From Branchiostoma floridae (Eukaryota > Chordata > Leptocardii > Amphioxiformes > Branchiostomatidae): a stretch of DNA of 64,000 nucleotides. The DNA lies in assembly GCF_000003815.2 (NCBI RefSeq), contig NC_049980.1:2083727-2147726 (forward strand), read 5' to 3'. Below, in pieces: positions 1-11,893 of this stretch. The stretch's first letter is position 1, and the number at the start of each line of letters is the position of its first letter. The position numbers and the translations under genes are program-made. Under the pieces are notes generated by a model. That model was not told the origin of the DNA, made no database searches, and saw only the letters and a program-made list of their open reading frames with translations.

Positions 1-515
1 CATACCTGTCCCTGTACAGACCTGTCCCTGTACATACCTGTCTCTGTACATACCTGTCCCTGTACATACCTGCCACTGTACATACCTGTTTTTGTACATA
101 CCTGTCTCTATACATCCCTGTACATACCTGTCCCTGTACATACATGTACACACCTGTCCCTGTACATACCTGTCGCAGCACATACCTGTCCCTGTACATA
201 CCTGTCGCTGTACATACCTTTCCCTGTACATACATGTTCCTGTACATACCTGTCCCTGTACATACCTGTCCCTGTACATCCCCGTCTCTGTACATACCTG
301 TCCCTGTACATACCTGTCCCTATACATACCTGTCCCTGTACATGTACATACCTGTCACTGTACATACCTGTCCCTGTTCTTACCTACCTACTAGTATCTG
401 CCCCTGTACATACCTGTCCTTCACATACCTGTCCCTGTACATCCCTGTACGTACCTGTCCCTGTACATACCTGTCCCTGTACATACATGTCCTTGTCCTT
501 ACCTACCTACTACAT
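1..515. repeat. 16-bp tandem repeat (CCTGTCCCTGTACATA)n
   Basis: Roughly thirty diverged copies of a 16-base unit reading CCTGTCCCTGTACATA run from the window edge to about 515. Copies carry scattered substitutions and a few deletions. Open frames on both strands across it are only low-complexity translations (Cys/Thr/Tyr/Leu/Ser) of the repeat and are not genes. Confidence 0.95.
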
Positions 516-1929
516 GTACCATGTTTTGTCACTCCAATTTTTGTTACTTCATGGTGTTTATTTTGAAAATCTTTATAGATATCTTTGTTTTTTCTCGCCC
601 TATCACTTTATTTTTGCAGTCTGCAGTGAATGTCATACAAAATATTTACTTGCTATGGTCTAACGGCAGGTCAGAAAACTCAACTATGAAAAGAGTAACA
701 ACTTCCGTAGAACGCCTGACAATGTCAATATACAACACAAACACGTGGCTGGCCAATAAAAATCTCAACACTTGGCATATCTTACATATTTCTCAGTGTT
801 GATAATAAATAACGAACAACTCGTGATCGAGGAAGAAAATTAGACCACTTATCCATAAGTACCTCCAAGTTTCCGCGGGAAAGAAGGGAATGTTTTCATG
901 AAAAATAGAAAAAGGACTCATTTGAACGGAAACAGGAGTCATCTTACTAAGTCCGATACTTTCACTTTTCTGACAGGAACTCATACTTGGTGAACTGCCA
1001 ACAGATTGCGGGCATGACTAATGATTTCTCCATGCCTGCGACCCGTAGCTCGAGACTCTGGGAAGTTCCCTCTGATACATACCAAGGAGGTTAAAAAGAC
1101 AAACCTCCTGGTACATACATATGCGATGATACGGAAGTAGAGATGAAATATTTCTGGAAGACTCTATGGATCACAGACCGCATCTCAAATACGAACGTTC
1201 ACGAGTCAAGAAAACATCGGGCCGTACGAAGACCTCCTAATCACAGAAAAGAAAACTGAAGACAGTACGGTATCACGGTAATGTGGGGAACCGTCTAGGG
1301 AGGAAGAAAGAGAGGTAACTGTAGGCAACTGAAAAGATGGGAGGATAACATTAGAGAATGCACAGGCATGACACTAAGTGAAACATTAAGAAAAATCAGA
1401 AAACCAAGACGTCTGGAAAAAAACTAGTCGATAAAACTTCGGTGGTGTCCCAGCAGTCAAATATTTAGACTAATGGATGAATGACGTTGTCGACTGAAAA
1501 ACGTATCATATATGGTACAAAACACTGAATTGTACATGATTCAAACGAACGGAAGAATGGAAGGTTTGGAGCACTCTAAGATGTGGGACGGGAAAGGGGA
1601 AGACCAAATCTAACATAATCGTCTAATGAACCAGGAAACACGTTTCTCCTCACGTGGTTCGTCCCAAATATTTGCTTATTGATATCATATCCATCAAAGA
1701 CAAGTAGCTTCCTTCTTAGATGACGTTAGCAGGTTGTAGAGGTTCAAACGAATTGTTACATAGATTGACGTCATGAAGGAAAACACACAGACCAGGTTTC
1801 CGCATTTTATAACAAATCTCAATCTTGTGTTGTTACAGTCTTAATTGTTTTACGACTCTGAGTCGTGGGTCATTCATCAGGTGTATACTTCACAGGCCAG
1901 GAAATTAGACGGCACTTACGGTTGCAGTT
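516..1929. other. Intergenic, no recognisable gene
   Basis: I find no coding exon with homology I recognise. One short foldback near 1080-1113 pairs ACCAAGGAGGTT with AACCTCCTGGT; similar AAGGAGGTT/AACCTCCTT foldbacks occur near 21590-21640 and 50846-50872, so it may be a small dispersed family. Confidence 0.5.
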
Positions 1930-2632
1930 CGAGGGGTGATCAATAAGTTCTCGGTCCCACCCAGAAATAATAAGCACAACTCAGGTTTGGAAGCATAAAG
2001 TATAAAGTCTAGGAATGTGTACCAAAATTCAAATCAGTGTGATCATTACTTTGCAGGCGACACCGAATAACGATAAGTAAGAGAGAAGGAAATAAAACAT
2101 GGACAATTGAGCTGCGGCCAAAGGTATACGAGTCAACTTGCGCTGCTTGANNNNNNNNNNNNNNNNNNNNNNNNNNNNNNNNNNNNNNNNNNNNNNNNNN
2201 NNNNNNNNNNNNNNNNNNNNNNNNNNNNNNNNNNNNNNNNNNNNNNNNNNNNNNNNNNNNNNNNNNNNNNNNNNNNNNNNNNNNNNNNNNNNNNNNNNNN
2301 NNNNNNNNNNNNNNNNNNNNNNNNNNNNNNNNNNNNNNNNNNNNNNNNNNNNNNNNNNNNNNNNNNNNNNNNNNNNNNNNNNNNNNNNNNNNNNNNNNNN
2401 NNNNNNNNNNNNNNNNNNNNNNNNNNNNNNNNNNNNNNNGGGGGCGTACCAGAGGCGCGGCAGACGGCAGAGCAGCGCCTCTCATAAGGCTAGGTATCTC
2501 GAGTTTATGACTGCAATGATTTGAAATTAAGAGGATATTGATGAAAGGATTCATACAACGAAGTTCGTGCTGGAAATTTGAGTTGTGATTATTATTTTTG
2601 GGTGAGTCCGAGAACTTATTGATCTCCCCTCG
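1930..2632. mobile_element. Mariner-like TIR element interrupted by an assembly gap
   Basis: The left end (CGAGGGGTGATCAATAAGTT at 1930) and right end (its reverse complement with one change, ending 2632) form inverted repeats of about 45 bp, continuing through a shared stretch around AAATAATAA and ACAACTCA. Ends of the type CGAGGGGNGATCAATAAGTTC are typical of mariner/Tc1-like elements. The gap 2151-2439 removes part of the interior, and no transposase frame can be read in what remains. The right end is followed by TA; the left flank is TT, so a TA target duplication is only partly visible. Confidence 0.65.
2151..2439. other. Assembly gap (289 N)
   Basis: A run of 289 N characters. Predicted frames crossing it are artefacts. 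It lies inside the mariner-like element. Confidence 0.99.
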
Positions 2633-3466
2633 TACACAAGGATTAGGCGTGGGAATATACGACGAACAAATATATACACCTATAGATATAAGTATATGGC
2701 GCCTTCCATCCATATCAGTACAGAAAGCACTGGGCAAGTTCATGTCACAATGAACCAGCATGGAAACCTCTGTGGACTCCTCATTCACTACCAAAAATGT
2801 CTTTTCGTATTTTAAAAGAAGAAAACTTTCTGTGTAAAGAAAAATCATTTGTCTACAAGTCAATTTATTTGATAAGTAATGTTTTCTTCAGCTTTTTTTA
2901 AAAGTAAGATCACTCTTCTTGAAGGAAAAAATACTCTAACGCAACAAGAAAAATAATCTTGCTGTACATGCGACACTTAAATTAAGAAATTAAGAAAGTA
3001 TTCATTGTTGTGATAATTTTCATGAGAATTTTCAATTTATTTTTCTTATTTGTTCTTGAAATTCTTGTTAAAGAAAATTTGTCCATAAATCATGAAAAAA
3101 AAAAAACAAGAAAAACTAGAATGAATATTATTGGTAGTGTGCAAAAAGAAGAGTAAGTCCGTACCTCTGATAACGTGTGAAAGAGATCCTAGAGTATGAT
3201 GCTGGCTACATAGATAGATACGGATTCTTTTGAGCGTTGGTGGTAAAGTTACGTTTTAAAACGAAGGTGCGCGCTTTTTACGGATACCTTGCAGAAAAAC
3301 ACACAAATTACCCCCAGAAAAACGTAAACACTACCGAATACGATCAAAACAAACCCGATTGCTACATCTGCTTGAAGATACATCTGTGAAGGCGACGCAC
3401 CTCCAAATCTCGTTGGCTCCCGTCTGTCCAGGGATCTGTCCGCGAGAGGCCACGAGACTTCGGCCC
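2633..3466. other. Intergenic upstream of CIMIP2C, nothing recognised
   Basis: AT-rich sequence with short A/T runs. No coding exon, RNA gene or repeat family that I recognise. Confidence 0.4.
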
Positions 3467-3479
3467 GTTGCTAGGGAAC
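3467..3479 (+). promoter_or_regulatory. Candidate RFX X-box upstream of CIMIP2C
   Basis: GTTGCTAGGGAAC resembles the RFX X-box, two imperfect inverted half-sites of the GTTGCY / RGCAAC type. It lies about 325 bp upstream of the CIMIP2C start codon in a locally GC-richer stretch. RFX factors drive ciliary genes in animals and CIMIP2C is a ciliary protein, so the placement is sensible. The right half-site (GGGAAC) is imperfect. Confidence 0.4.
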
Positions 3480-3803
3480 AAGACGCTACCTCTGGATGAC
3501 CGCAGTATCAGCTGTAGTATATCCCTCCGCCATCGTAAGTAAACTTAACAAAACAACAAACATTTGTAACTACACCCAACACATTGCGACAATATTATCT
3601 GAAACGTATCTCTTACGTTTTTTCATACTTGTTTGTAAGAAATCTGGTTCGATATCCTGGAAGAATACCGTCTTGATTTGGTACTATTTTCTGTCCGGCG
3701 GACCTCAACAAAGCGCAAAGTGGCCACGTCCTAGGTTTCTGAGGAGTGATCAAGTAACAGGTGACAAGAAGTTTGCAAGATTTGGACAGGTGTGAAGGAA
3801 AGT

Positions 3804-6800
3804 ATGGCGTCTCGGAGTGCAGGAACGCTCATAACCACGCACAATGCCACGTACACTCCGCCGGCACTCATGCCCGGGTAAGTAGCGCTTTCTATATTCG
3901 AAATGTCCAACAAATCTACTTGGAGGTCACTCCACACTAAGAGTAAGACTCAACTCAAGACAGCTTCGCTATGCTTGCCGAACTTGAATGTAGTTGTAGG
4001 ACCAGTTTGATACGAGAATTATCTGGTGAATAATTTTTTCACAGAACTGTAATAGTTGCAAGATGTTGTAAATATGACATGTAATATTGACACGGAACAT
4101 GCCACTGAATAAGATTAAGTGACACCACAGAAAGTTTACAAAAGGATGACCGAATTGAGCTATCAATTGTTTACTTTGTTTACCTTACAACAAAGCCTTA
4201 GAACAAAGGTACCAGAGTAGGAGGAAGCCTGTAAACATAACGTGTTGAGAATGTGTGACTAGGGAAACCATAATGATGGCATTGACACCATTGCAACACC
4301 TTCTCTTTGTGATGTTCATAAGTGCACCGCCTTGAACTGGACATCTTATGTTGCAGATGTTTTAATATGAGCAGTTTATCTAGTACCTTTTGCACAACAG
4401 TAGTCCACCTTTACCCACAGGGTAACCTATATCCATTGCTACCTTAAAGAGCAAGTCACATTTTCAAATATCGGCGTAACCTATATCATCATTATATCAA
4501 ACTGCAATATTTTCATAGTACATGTATTGCTGTGTGAAATCACCATCCGTTGATACAGTTTATAAAAACAGTGGATATATGTTACCCTGCACATAAAGGT
4601 GAACTAGCGTTACCTCCCCAAAACACCTTTGCCAATCCATAGTCCCCAACAACCAACTGCTATACCTTTCACTTTACTCTAGACTAGCACACCCTAACTA
4701 CGTTACATCTCTTAGCACCTTTTTATAAATCTAGAATATGTCTGATACACTTCATGAGTGACAAGTTCAGCAACATAGCTGAAAAGTTGTCCATCTGAAG
4801 GCACTATATCTATTTTTTGTATTTATTTATTTATTTCAGGCTCTCACTGGCCCATATGACACAAGGACAAACATGAAAAACATAGAATATGTACATTGTC
4901 AACATTTTTAAATATCCTGGAAATATTATGGCTATGTGCATAGGCGCCGCCAGAGATTGGTGAAAAATGAATTGTGGTAAAATGAATCGGACCTAAGCAG
5001 GGACTGTAAAATGGTATTGGTTGAATTGAAAAGCCTATGTACAAATGAATGGCACTATTTACGCCATCTGGTGTCGAAGGTATCAGTATGGTTGAACACA
5101 AACATTTCACTAGTGCTGCTGGATCTAGGCAAATTCATTTATTATACGGAAACAATTGTTGTAAGCAATGCGGCATTTCGACAGAACACTCGAACGAAAT
5201 GAATTCCATAACTGCGCACCAAAGAGTTGGGAGCAATGAGATGTGAACAGTGTTTTCTTAATAGTAGGTGAACAATGACAAAATTTTCGAATTATAGTAT
5301 TTGCACGACAATACAGACTCCTTAGCTGGGCGAGAATACAGTCATCATCACTCAGTCTGTCATTAATAACAATTCCAAGATATACAAATGATGTCACAAA
5401 TCTCAAACACTCTCCATACAGTTTGATCGACGGGAGCGGATGTAGAAGTGGCAAACTAGCACTCGGAAAGTACATGCAGCATGTCTTCTTTATATTGAAT
5501 AACAAATCATTTTCTAAACCAAAGTCCTCACAAGTACTTACAAGTTTTTGCAGAGACTTAAGGCTTAGGACATAACAAACACATGTCGTCAGCGTAAAAA
5601 AGATGGTTCACAAGAAAGCCTCCTATATAGCAACCTACTTTAGTACTGCTGAGTCTTGAACTTAAGTCATCAATATATACATTGAATAATAGTGGGGATA
5701 GCAGACTCCCTTGCCTTACACCATTTGATACATAAAAGCAGGGAGACAAAACATTGTTCCATCTAATACCCATTGTTTGGTTCTGGTGCCAGTAAACCAG
5801 AAACCTCACCAAATACAAATCTTCACATGTGTAATGATTTTTAACCTTCAGAGCTCGTATTGGACTCATTAGCCACAGCAGGACTCCCCAATCCTGACGA
5901 GACAACGTGATGTCATTGGTCATCGTCAATGCCGACGGACGAACAAGACATTCCAATCAAATTTGCACAATTTTCCTGCCTTTACGTATCTTCTGAACTG
6001 TGGGACAAAAGTCCTCTGACAGGTATCTTGCTACATTCTAGGTACAAGGGCCATTGTCCCACCATCATGTTCCGGTACGGAGACACCTATGGCAACACTA
6101 CCAAGAAGTGGTTCCAAGACTTCCGCTCTGTCACCCTGAACAACAGCCAGACACAGTACTCCAATGGTAAACACCACAACCACAACGTTGTATCATAACT
6201 TACATAAAGAATACAACGTGGTGTATTCTGTATCACCCGAGGTACTAGCCCGACCGCGGGAAGGATTGCCCGAAGGCCGGAGGGTGATCCAACCCGCGGG
6301 AGGGCTGAGACCGAGAGTGATGCGGAATACACCGTGTTATATTTTTTTAATGTCATACCTACCTGAGAAAACCCATGTTTTGATGCAAAATGCGCCAGAA
6401 GTTGAACAAATTTGGTGCCCTCAAACAAAACGAGTTAGAACAGTAATGCTCCAACGTCCGAATCAGGTATTCGAATTTTCGACGGCGCCGCACTCATCCC
6501 GCTCGAAATAGTTAGATTTATTCGAATGGAGCCCGTGTGACACAACTTAGACTTAGAGCCCGTCTGATACGGGAAGGTATCACCCGGTCCGGAACACCCG
6601 TATCGAACGTTTTCGCATCACAGGTATGACATAACTTTGGATATTGTCTGGTTGTCAGGTTTCCTAGCTGGTTGGTAGAGCTACATCAAACCTGTAAAAG
6701 TGACCACCTTTTCATAAGACCACATCATTGAATGACTGTCCAACCCAGACAAGTTACCACCTGTTAATAAGGACCACCTGGTCAATGTGACCACTTTTTG

Positions 6801-9800
6801 CTAATCTTTTGGACAATTTTTACTATAAACACAAGCATTCAGAGTCCTCTGTATAGTGACCATGTAGATCATTCTGTCTATTCCCTGATTGGTCTTCTGG
6901 GGTAGCTTTGACTGTATTTTGATTGGACGTACTTTGTGAGAAAAAAAAATTTTGGCTTGACTGTGTATGTGATCATTTAGAGTTGACTCCATAGTCTCCA
7001 CAGGCGTCCCTTTTGGCTTGGTTAGTGGTAAGCAAGCCAAAAGCTAAAGGGTGAGTCAGCAGTAACTATGGAGGATGGTACCTAGGCTACACTATACAAG
7101 GGCTAGACCGATAAAAACTGGACTTCTACAGAAAATCAACTTAATGTCCTTAAATCTTGCCCCCGACACAGGTGGTTCGTTCCCGACATCCCTGTCCAAT
7201 GACCCTGCCCTGGTGTTGGGGAACCGTTCCCGTACTCGGGACCGCTGGCTGGCCGCGCCGCGCGTCCGTTTGTACAACGTGCATCACGATGGCAAGGAGT
7301 GGTACAACAAGTTTGACAAGGTATGAGCACATGAGTATCATTCAATTACCGCGTAAATGCAGCATTGTTTGCATCAGTGGTCAGTCTTTGACACACGGTT
7401 GTAGCCAGCACCCGTCCTTCCGTCCAACGGAATTTTGCAGCTGGGGACGGAAAAATTTTTTGCCCATTCCGTCCTCTGTGAGCAAAATTTAACCCTTAAA
7501 ATGCAGGAAATAGCGTTTCAGAGGGTCTAGGTTTCAAAATTTTCCTTGGGAGCAATTGCCTCCGGACCCCCTAGGAACGCTGCACCAAAGCCATTCAAAA
7601 TGGAGGGGACGGAAAATGATTTCTGGCTGGCTACAACCCTGCTTTGACATATTTGTTTTTGACTTGAAGGAATTCTTTGTTAACAGGTGTCGCAGGAACA
7701 CCGTGAATACTACAAGGACAAAACAGGAACCTCCAAGCGAGTGACTTACTTCCATCTCCCTACAAAGGCAGAGGACAGCTTCCGTAAACTCCCGCCCATG
7801 TAAGCATGTCCGCAGTTGTGATTAGTGCTCTTTGAACTTGCACTGTTCTTTTTATTTAGACTTGGTTTCTTATTTGCTTTGTTACACTATTTTTTGTCAC
7901 TTCTGACCACCCTGTCATGTAAAGTCATCTGAGCTGAAGCCTACAGTTGGTAATTTTGTAGATTATTTTGGATCCTTTACTGAACTGAAGAATAGTGTTG
8001 TAGTGGTATATTAATTACTTTTTAAGCAGAGTTTTGCCTCCGGCTTGATCTGGATGTCTTGTCAGACATTTTTTTATGTTGTTGGCTAATTTTTTGTATT
8101 ATTCTTTTTTTCTATACTGCTACTGTTAGTCAGTACATACTACAAAAAAAAAAGGAAAAACTGACAAAAACAATAAGCCAGTAAACCTTTTTTTAAGCCC
8201 AAGCCTTAACCTCTGCTTGTAGAATATCCTTATGAATATCAAGGAATAAGGCAAGGAACAAAGATGACCAAAGATGACAATGACCTGTCAAGTTTAGTGA
8301 AACTCACATCCCTTTCCTTTACTTCAGGGTTTTTCTTGCTCATGAACTGTATGATACACGCCTGGTGTACTCTTCTGGTGTATTTTTTTGCTAACGCTAG
8401 TTCACATTTGTTTGAGGGGTAACCTATATCTGTTGCTTTTAAATATAGGATATTTATTAATACAAAACAAGTTGGCGGACGGCTGTTTGCTATATTTTTT
8501 ATATATTTATATTTTACGACTTGAATCAATATCCCTGGATACCCTGTTTAAGAAATAAAGGATATAGGTTACCCATCGGATAAAGGTTACCTAGCATTAC
8601 ATATTTCTTTCTAACATTAAACTTAAAATGCACTTAGTCTGTTCTCAATGAAATGTGCAAATTACCAATTCTTAGGTTCTGAAATAGATCAGTTCATTTT
8701 TCAGGCACATCTACATTACTTTTTGTGAAAATATTTCCATGATTATCAAAAAATGACACCGTATGACAAGAAGTTTGGCACCATACTTAGTCATTACGTC
8801 TTTTCGAAGACAGGTGTAACTAATCTGTTGAATATGAAAAGTGCTCTGGAAAAACGAAAAAGAGCAATGATGGTATGGGCCTGCAAGTTGGTTCATATCA
8901 TGACTCATAAAGGCTGGCGACAGCACTCTGCACATATCAGTGAGAATGACTCAGTGAGAATTATCTAACATGATCTTGGCTACTATTGGTTGGTGTGATC
9001 TCAATAACCACTGTGTGGTGTGTATTTTCTCACGGTGTGTGTTTGGTCTCCCAAGTGGCATGGGGTCTCGTCCCGAGTCACGCACTTTCTCCCCGAACAA
9101 CTCAGTATCCTGGTAACTGGTTCCCATGGTAACACAGGTAAGGTTGTTCCCATACAGCCCGCTCATCATCATCATCATCCTGCTGCAGCAATCTGACCAA
9201 TCAGTGCATGGCTTATGTAGCTTTATGTTCCAATCATCATCATCATCCTGTAGCAATCTGACCAATCAGTGCATGGCTTATGTAGCTTTATGTTCCAATC
9301 ATCATCATCACCTTGCAGCAATCTGACCAATCAGTGCATGGCTTATGTAGCTTTATGTTCCAATCATCCTCATCATCATCCTGTAGCAATCTGACCAATC
9401 AGTGCATGGCTTATGTAGCTTTATGTTCCAATCATCATCATCACCTTGCAGCAATCTGACCAATCAGTGCATGGCTTATGTAGCTTTATGTTCCAATCAT
9501 CCTCATCATCATCCTGTAGCAATCTGACCAATCAGTGCATGGCTTATGTAGCTTTATGTTCCAATCATCATCATCACCTTGCAGCAATCTGACCAATCAG
9601 TGCATGGCTTATGTAGCTTTATGTTCCAATCATCCTCATCATCATCCTGTAGCAATCTGACCAATCAGTGCATGGCTTATGTAGCTTTATGTTCCAATCA
9701 TCATCATCATCCTGCAGCAATCTGACCAATCAGTGCATGGCTTATGTAGCTTACAGTTTAGGATCCGATCATGGCTTTGAAAACAGGGTACATGAATCCC

Positions 9801-11419
9801 TTAATTGCATTTGATTTTTTCAGGGTACGCATGAATCCTGAGGTAGATGCAGACTTCTCAATAGTTGTGAACAAAAAAAAAAGAACTGTGTCGTCAAATA
9901 CAAATGTACATATTCATACATTATAAACTACATGTATGTAATATATATATCTGGAATTATACCTGTTAAAACTGTACTAAAGCCAGTAAAGGATTGTGAA
10001 AAAAACATTTAGTAAAAAGTTTTTTTTCAGCACATTGTTGTCAGCAACTGCAGAGAAGTCTGGAGACAGTTGTAGTTTAATTAGATTTACATGTACTAGC
10101 CTAGCCTGGTATCCAGCTGTATTATAGCTCCCAAGTATCTTCTGTCCTCTCTGCAATATCAGTCTAGTATTAGCTTGATTATGCCTAAATGCATCCATCT
10201 TTATTCATCATAAACCCATCTATGCCTCAGAATTATTTCCTCATAATCCCATTTGCTGTTGTGATTCATGCTGGATGACACAATACACAGTACAGCAGAA
10301 GCTGTTTAATTGCACACCCCATTTGCAAGCATATTTCGTGCAATTATCCGGGTAGGGCAATAATGCGAAGTTGTCCAGCTGGACTAGGCTGGTTGGAGAT
10401 TTTGGTATTCCGTGCAATTAACAGAAATATATGTGCCTTAATCTGTTGTGCAATTAACTGGCTTCTACTGTAACTGCAACCCTAAAATAATTAGACTACC
10501 AAGGGATGGATTAATCCCTAGCATGCTTCACACCACAATCATCCATCCCTCATGACAACTGTGCATTGCGCACTGCAAACTCTTTAATTGGAACTTTCTG
10601 TGCTATGACCGGCGCAAAGTAAAAAGTTTCAAGAAAGAAAGACTCAATAAAGTTTATTACCAGAAACTATTGAGGCAGGTGATTGATTATAGCAGTGCAA
10701 AACATGCTGTTTGTGGATTCATCCATCCAATGTGACAATTATAGCAGACTACAAGTTACAGAAGAAGGGCTATCACACATAGATTTGAGAGACCAATTAA
10801 ACTTGCAATAGAAGATATGACAAGTACCAGTAAGGAGAAGGGCTTGCTTTAGGTTTATCTTAGCAAAAGTCTTACAATCATCCAGTGAAACAATGCTTGT
10901 AATACTCCTTGGGAAAATAAAAGGCAGATTTGTAGTACAACATCCTTGCTTGGTGAGATGGTGAAGACAAAAATGTGACCAGATTTTGCTATTTTTTGGC
11001 CCCTTGCATGTTAACTTTGTTATACGTTTTCAAAGTTGTAAGTTCTAGTGCAATGGTAATATCAAGTTGAGAAGCTGACTGGGGCAATATCCATTTTATG
11101 AAGTTGAGAAGAAAAAAGATAATGTTAAAGTTTCATACAATCCAGGATCTACCAAATGATACAGCTCAGGATACCACCAAACATTAGAGTAATGGGAATG
11201 AGAATATTTAGGGCAATGTGTAGAAAAAAAGGAAAAGAACCTAATTTTCATTTTGAATTTTACAGCTTCTACACGACAGGCGGGACCCGTACTACGGACA
11301 TTGACCTACCAGCGATAAAAACGGTGGGGTCTCGCAAGATGGCAGAGCTTGACCGCTTCGCTGATAAATCCTCGGTCAGGGATCGCGCCATGAGAGATGT
11401 ATTCTTCGAGCGTAGATAG
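3804..11419 (+). CDS. CIMIP2C: Ciliary microtubule inner protein 2C (FAM166C/C2orf70 orthologue)
   Basis: Exons 3804-3877, 6042-6166, 7172-7320, 7687-7799 and 11266-11419 join in phase with GT-AG introns to give 204 aa plus stop, close to the roughly 200 aa of vertebrate FAM166C. The N-terminus [20 protein letters not shown] is nearly the human one and fixes the start. It is followed by [20 protein letters not shown] (FAM166 motif of the G-x-x-P-x-x-x-x-x-G-x-x-Y-G-x-T-T type), then [15 protein letters not shown], and [12 protein letters not shown]. The family are small proteins inside the lumen of ciliary doublet microtubules; the ciliary role is family knowledge. No signal peptide or membrane segment. 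Intron 1 holds a LINE fragment, intron 2 a foldback and a MITE, intron 3 a hAT MITE, and intron 4 a minisatellite and a TIR element. Convergent with the CIB gene. Confidence 0.94.
4395..4613. repeat. Interspersed TIR repeat, TAACGCTAG/ACCTTTATCC family (decayed copy)
   Basis: The stretch starts with CCACCTTTACCC...GGGTAACCTATATCC and ends CATAAAGGTGAACTAGCGTTA. Copies of the same family occur at about 8392-8601, 19800-20010 and 50894-51103, and partially near 59320-59400. Non-autonomous; no coding capacity. Confidence 0.6.
5125..5956 (-). pseudogene. Decayed non-LTR retrotransposon reverse transcriptase fragment
   Basis: On the minus strand, 5956-5558 encodes an RT core with [20 protein letters not shown] and, further on, the catalytic FYADD box ([11 protein letters not shown]). 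The continuation at 5505-5125 encodes the following thumb/connection part (LYGECLRF...[15 protein letters not shown]). The two parts lie in different frames, joined by a one-base shift near 5560-5575 after [10 protein letters not shown]. Both are truncated and lack endonuclease and RNase H domains. This is a dead LINE of the broad jockey/CR1/RTE-like type inside intron 1 of CIMIP2C, antisense to it. The exact clade cannot be set by eye. Confidence 0.85.
6200..6345. mobile_element. Short foldback MITE-like element
   Basis: ACAACGTGGTGTATTCTGTATCAC at the left pairs with GTGATGCGGAATACACCGTGTTAT at the right around a GC-rich core rich in CCCG/CGGG. It lies in CIMIP2C intron 2. A core with similar palindromic CCGCGGG-type sequence occurs near 37814-37895. 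Confidence 0.6.
6684..6914. mobile_element. Pogo/Tigger-like MITE (CAGTCAAACCTG family), decayed
   Basis: Left end CATCAAACCTGTAAAAGTGACCACC and right end GCTTTGACTG, each flanked by TA. The interior repeats GACCACCT-type motifs. Better copies of the same family lie at 59730-60125 and 62013-62468; a fragment is at about 14790-14956. Confidence 0.6.
7394..7641. mobile_element. hAT-like MITE with 8-bp target duplication
   Basis: The 248-bp element begins CACGGTTGTAGCCAGC and ends GCTGGCTACAACCCTG. It is flanked on both sides by the 8-mer CTTTGACA (7386-7393 and 7642-7649), the TSD size of hAT elements. No coding capacity. It fills most of CIMIP2C intron 3. A second copy lies at 35156-35472. 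Confidence 0.8.
8392..8601. repeat. Interspersed TIR repeat, TAACGCTAG/ACCTTTATCC family
   Basis: Left end CTAACGCTAGTTCACATTTG and right end CGGATAAAGGTTACCTAGCATTA form inverted repeats about 25 bp long, with GGGTAACCTATATC and GGATATAGGTTACCC as a second inner pair. Non-coding; in CIMIP2C intron 4. Confidence 0.65.
9150..9760. repeat. Minisatellite, about 63-69 bp unit, with (CAT)n segment
   Basis: About nine near-identical copies of a unit containing GCAATCTGACCAATCAGTGC, ATGGCTTATGTAGCTTTATG, TTCCAATCATC and a short (ATC)n tract of variable length. Two alternating subtypes (CACCTTGCAGC and CATCCTGTAGC) repeat in a higher-order pattern. In CIMIP2C intron 4. Confidence 0.95.
10293..10470. 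mobile_element. Tc1/pogo-like MITE (CAGYAGAAGC family) with TA duplication
   Basis: The 178-bp element starts CAGCAGAAGCTGTTTAATTG and ends CAATTAACTGGCTTCTACTG, flanked by TA on both sides. The interior repeats GTGCAATTA-type words. A truncated relative lies at about 40866-41030. Confidence 0.75.
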
Positions 11420-11619
11420 ACAGGAAGCATATATTTGTATGCCATATAAAACCCTTCCATGTACATATCATAATTTTTCATATTTCTGTTGAAATGTGTA
11501 CATTGATTGCATGAGGGGTTTTGAAAAATTGCTGCTCTTTATACACAATGCATGTATATATAACATAATTATATATATTGGGTGAATTGTATTGAGGTTG
11601 AAGTTGCACATAGATTATG

Positions 11620-11625
11620 AATAAA
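11620..11625 (+). terminator. Polyadenylation signal AATAAA, CIMIP2C
   Basis: A canonical AATAAA about 200 bp after the CIMIP2C stop codon, in AT-rich sequence. It would give a short 3' UTR. Confidence 0.6.
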
Positions 11626-11887
11626 TATAACCACCATGAGTATTACAATGCTATCAATGGTTCTAATGCTTAGCAATGTGAAACTACAGCTCCTACAACT
11701 TTAAGAATATTACTGATCATGAGAATAGCAATTTTACCCCTTTGAAGATGTTGCTGTTTTTTATTTGAATTGGATATATAGACAATGAATGTTTGTTCTC
11801 TGCTTCCCTCTGCTTGACATACATGATACAGGAAATTTTTGAAAAATATAACACAACCACAAGAGTGCATGTTGTGAAATTTGTATG

Positions 11888-11893
11888 TTTATT
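11888..11893 (-). terminator. Candidate polyadenylation signal of the CIB gene
   Basis: TTTATT on the plus strand is AATAAA on the minus strand, about 1.25 kb after the CIB stop codon. It is plausible only; other AATAAA-like hexamers could be used. Confidence 0.35.

Noticed and set aside
92-566. Overlapping frames rich in Cys, Thr, Tyr and Pro at the window start
   Set aside because: Low-complexity translations of the 16-bp tandem repeat.
2009-2863. 284-codon frame on minus, and frames 61225-61807
   Set aside because: Most of each frame is N from assembly gaps.
9150-9760. Regularly spaced repeats considered as a CRISPR-like array
   Set aside because: Units are head-to-tail with no unique spacers, in a eukaryotic intron; it is a minisatellite.
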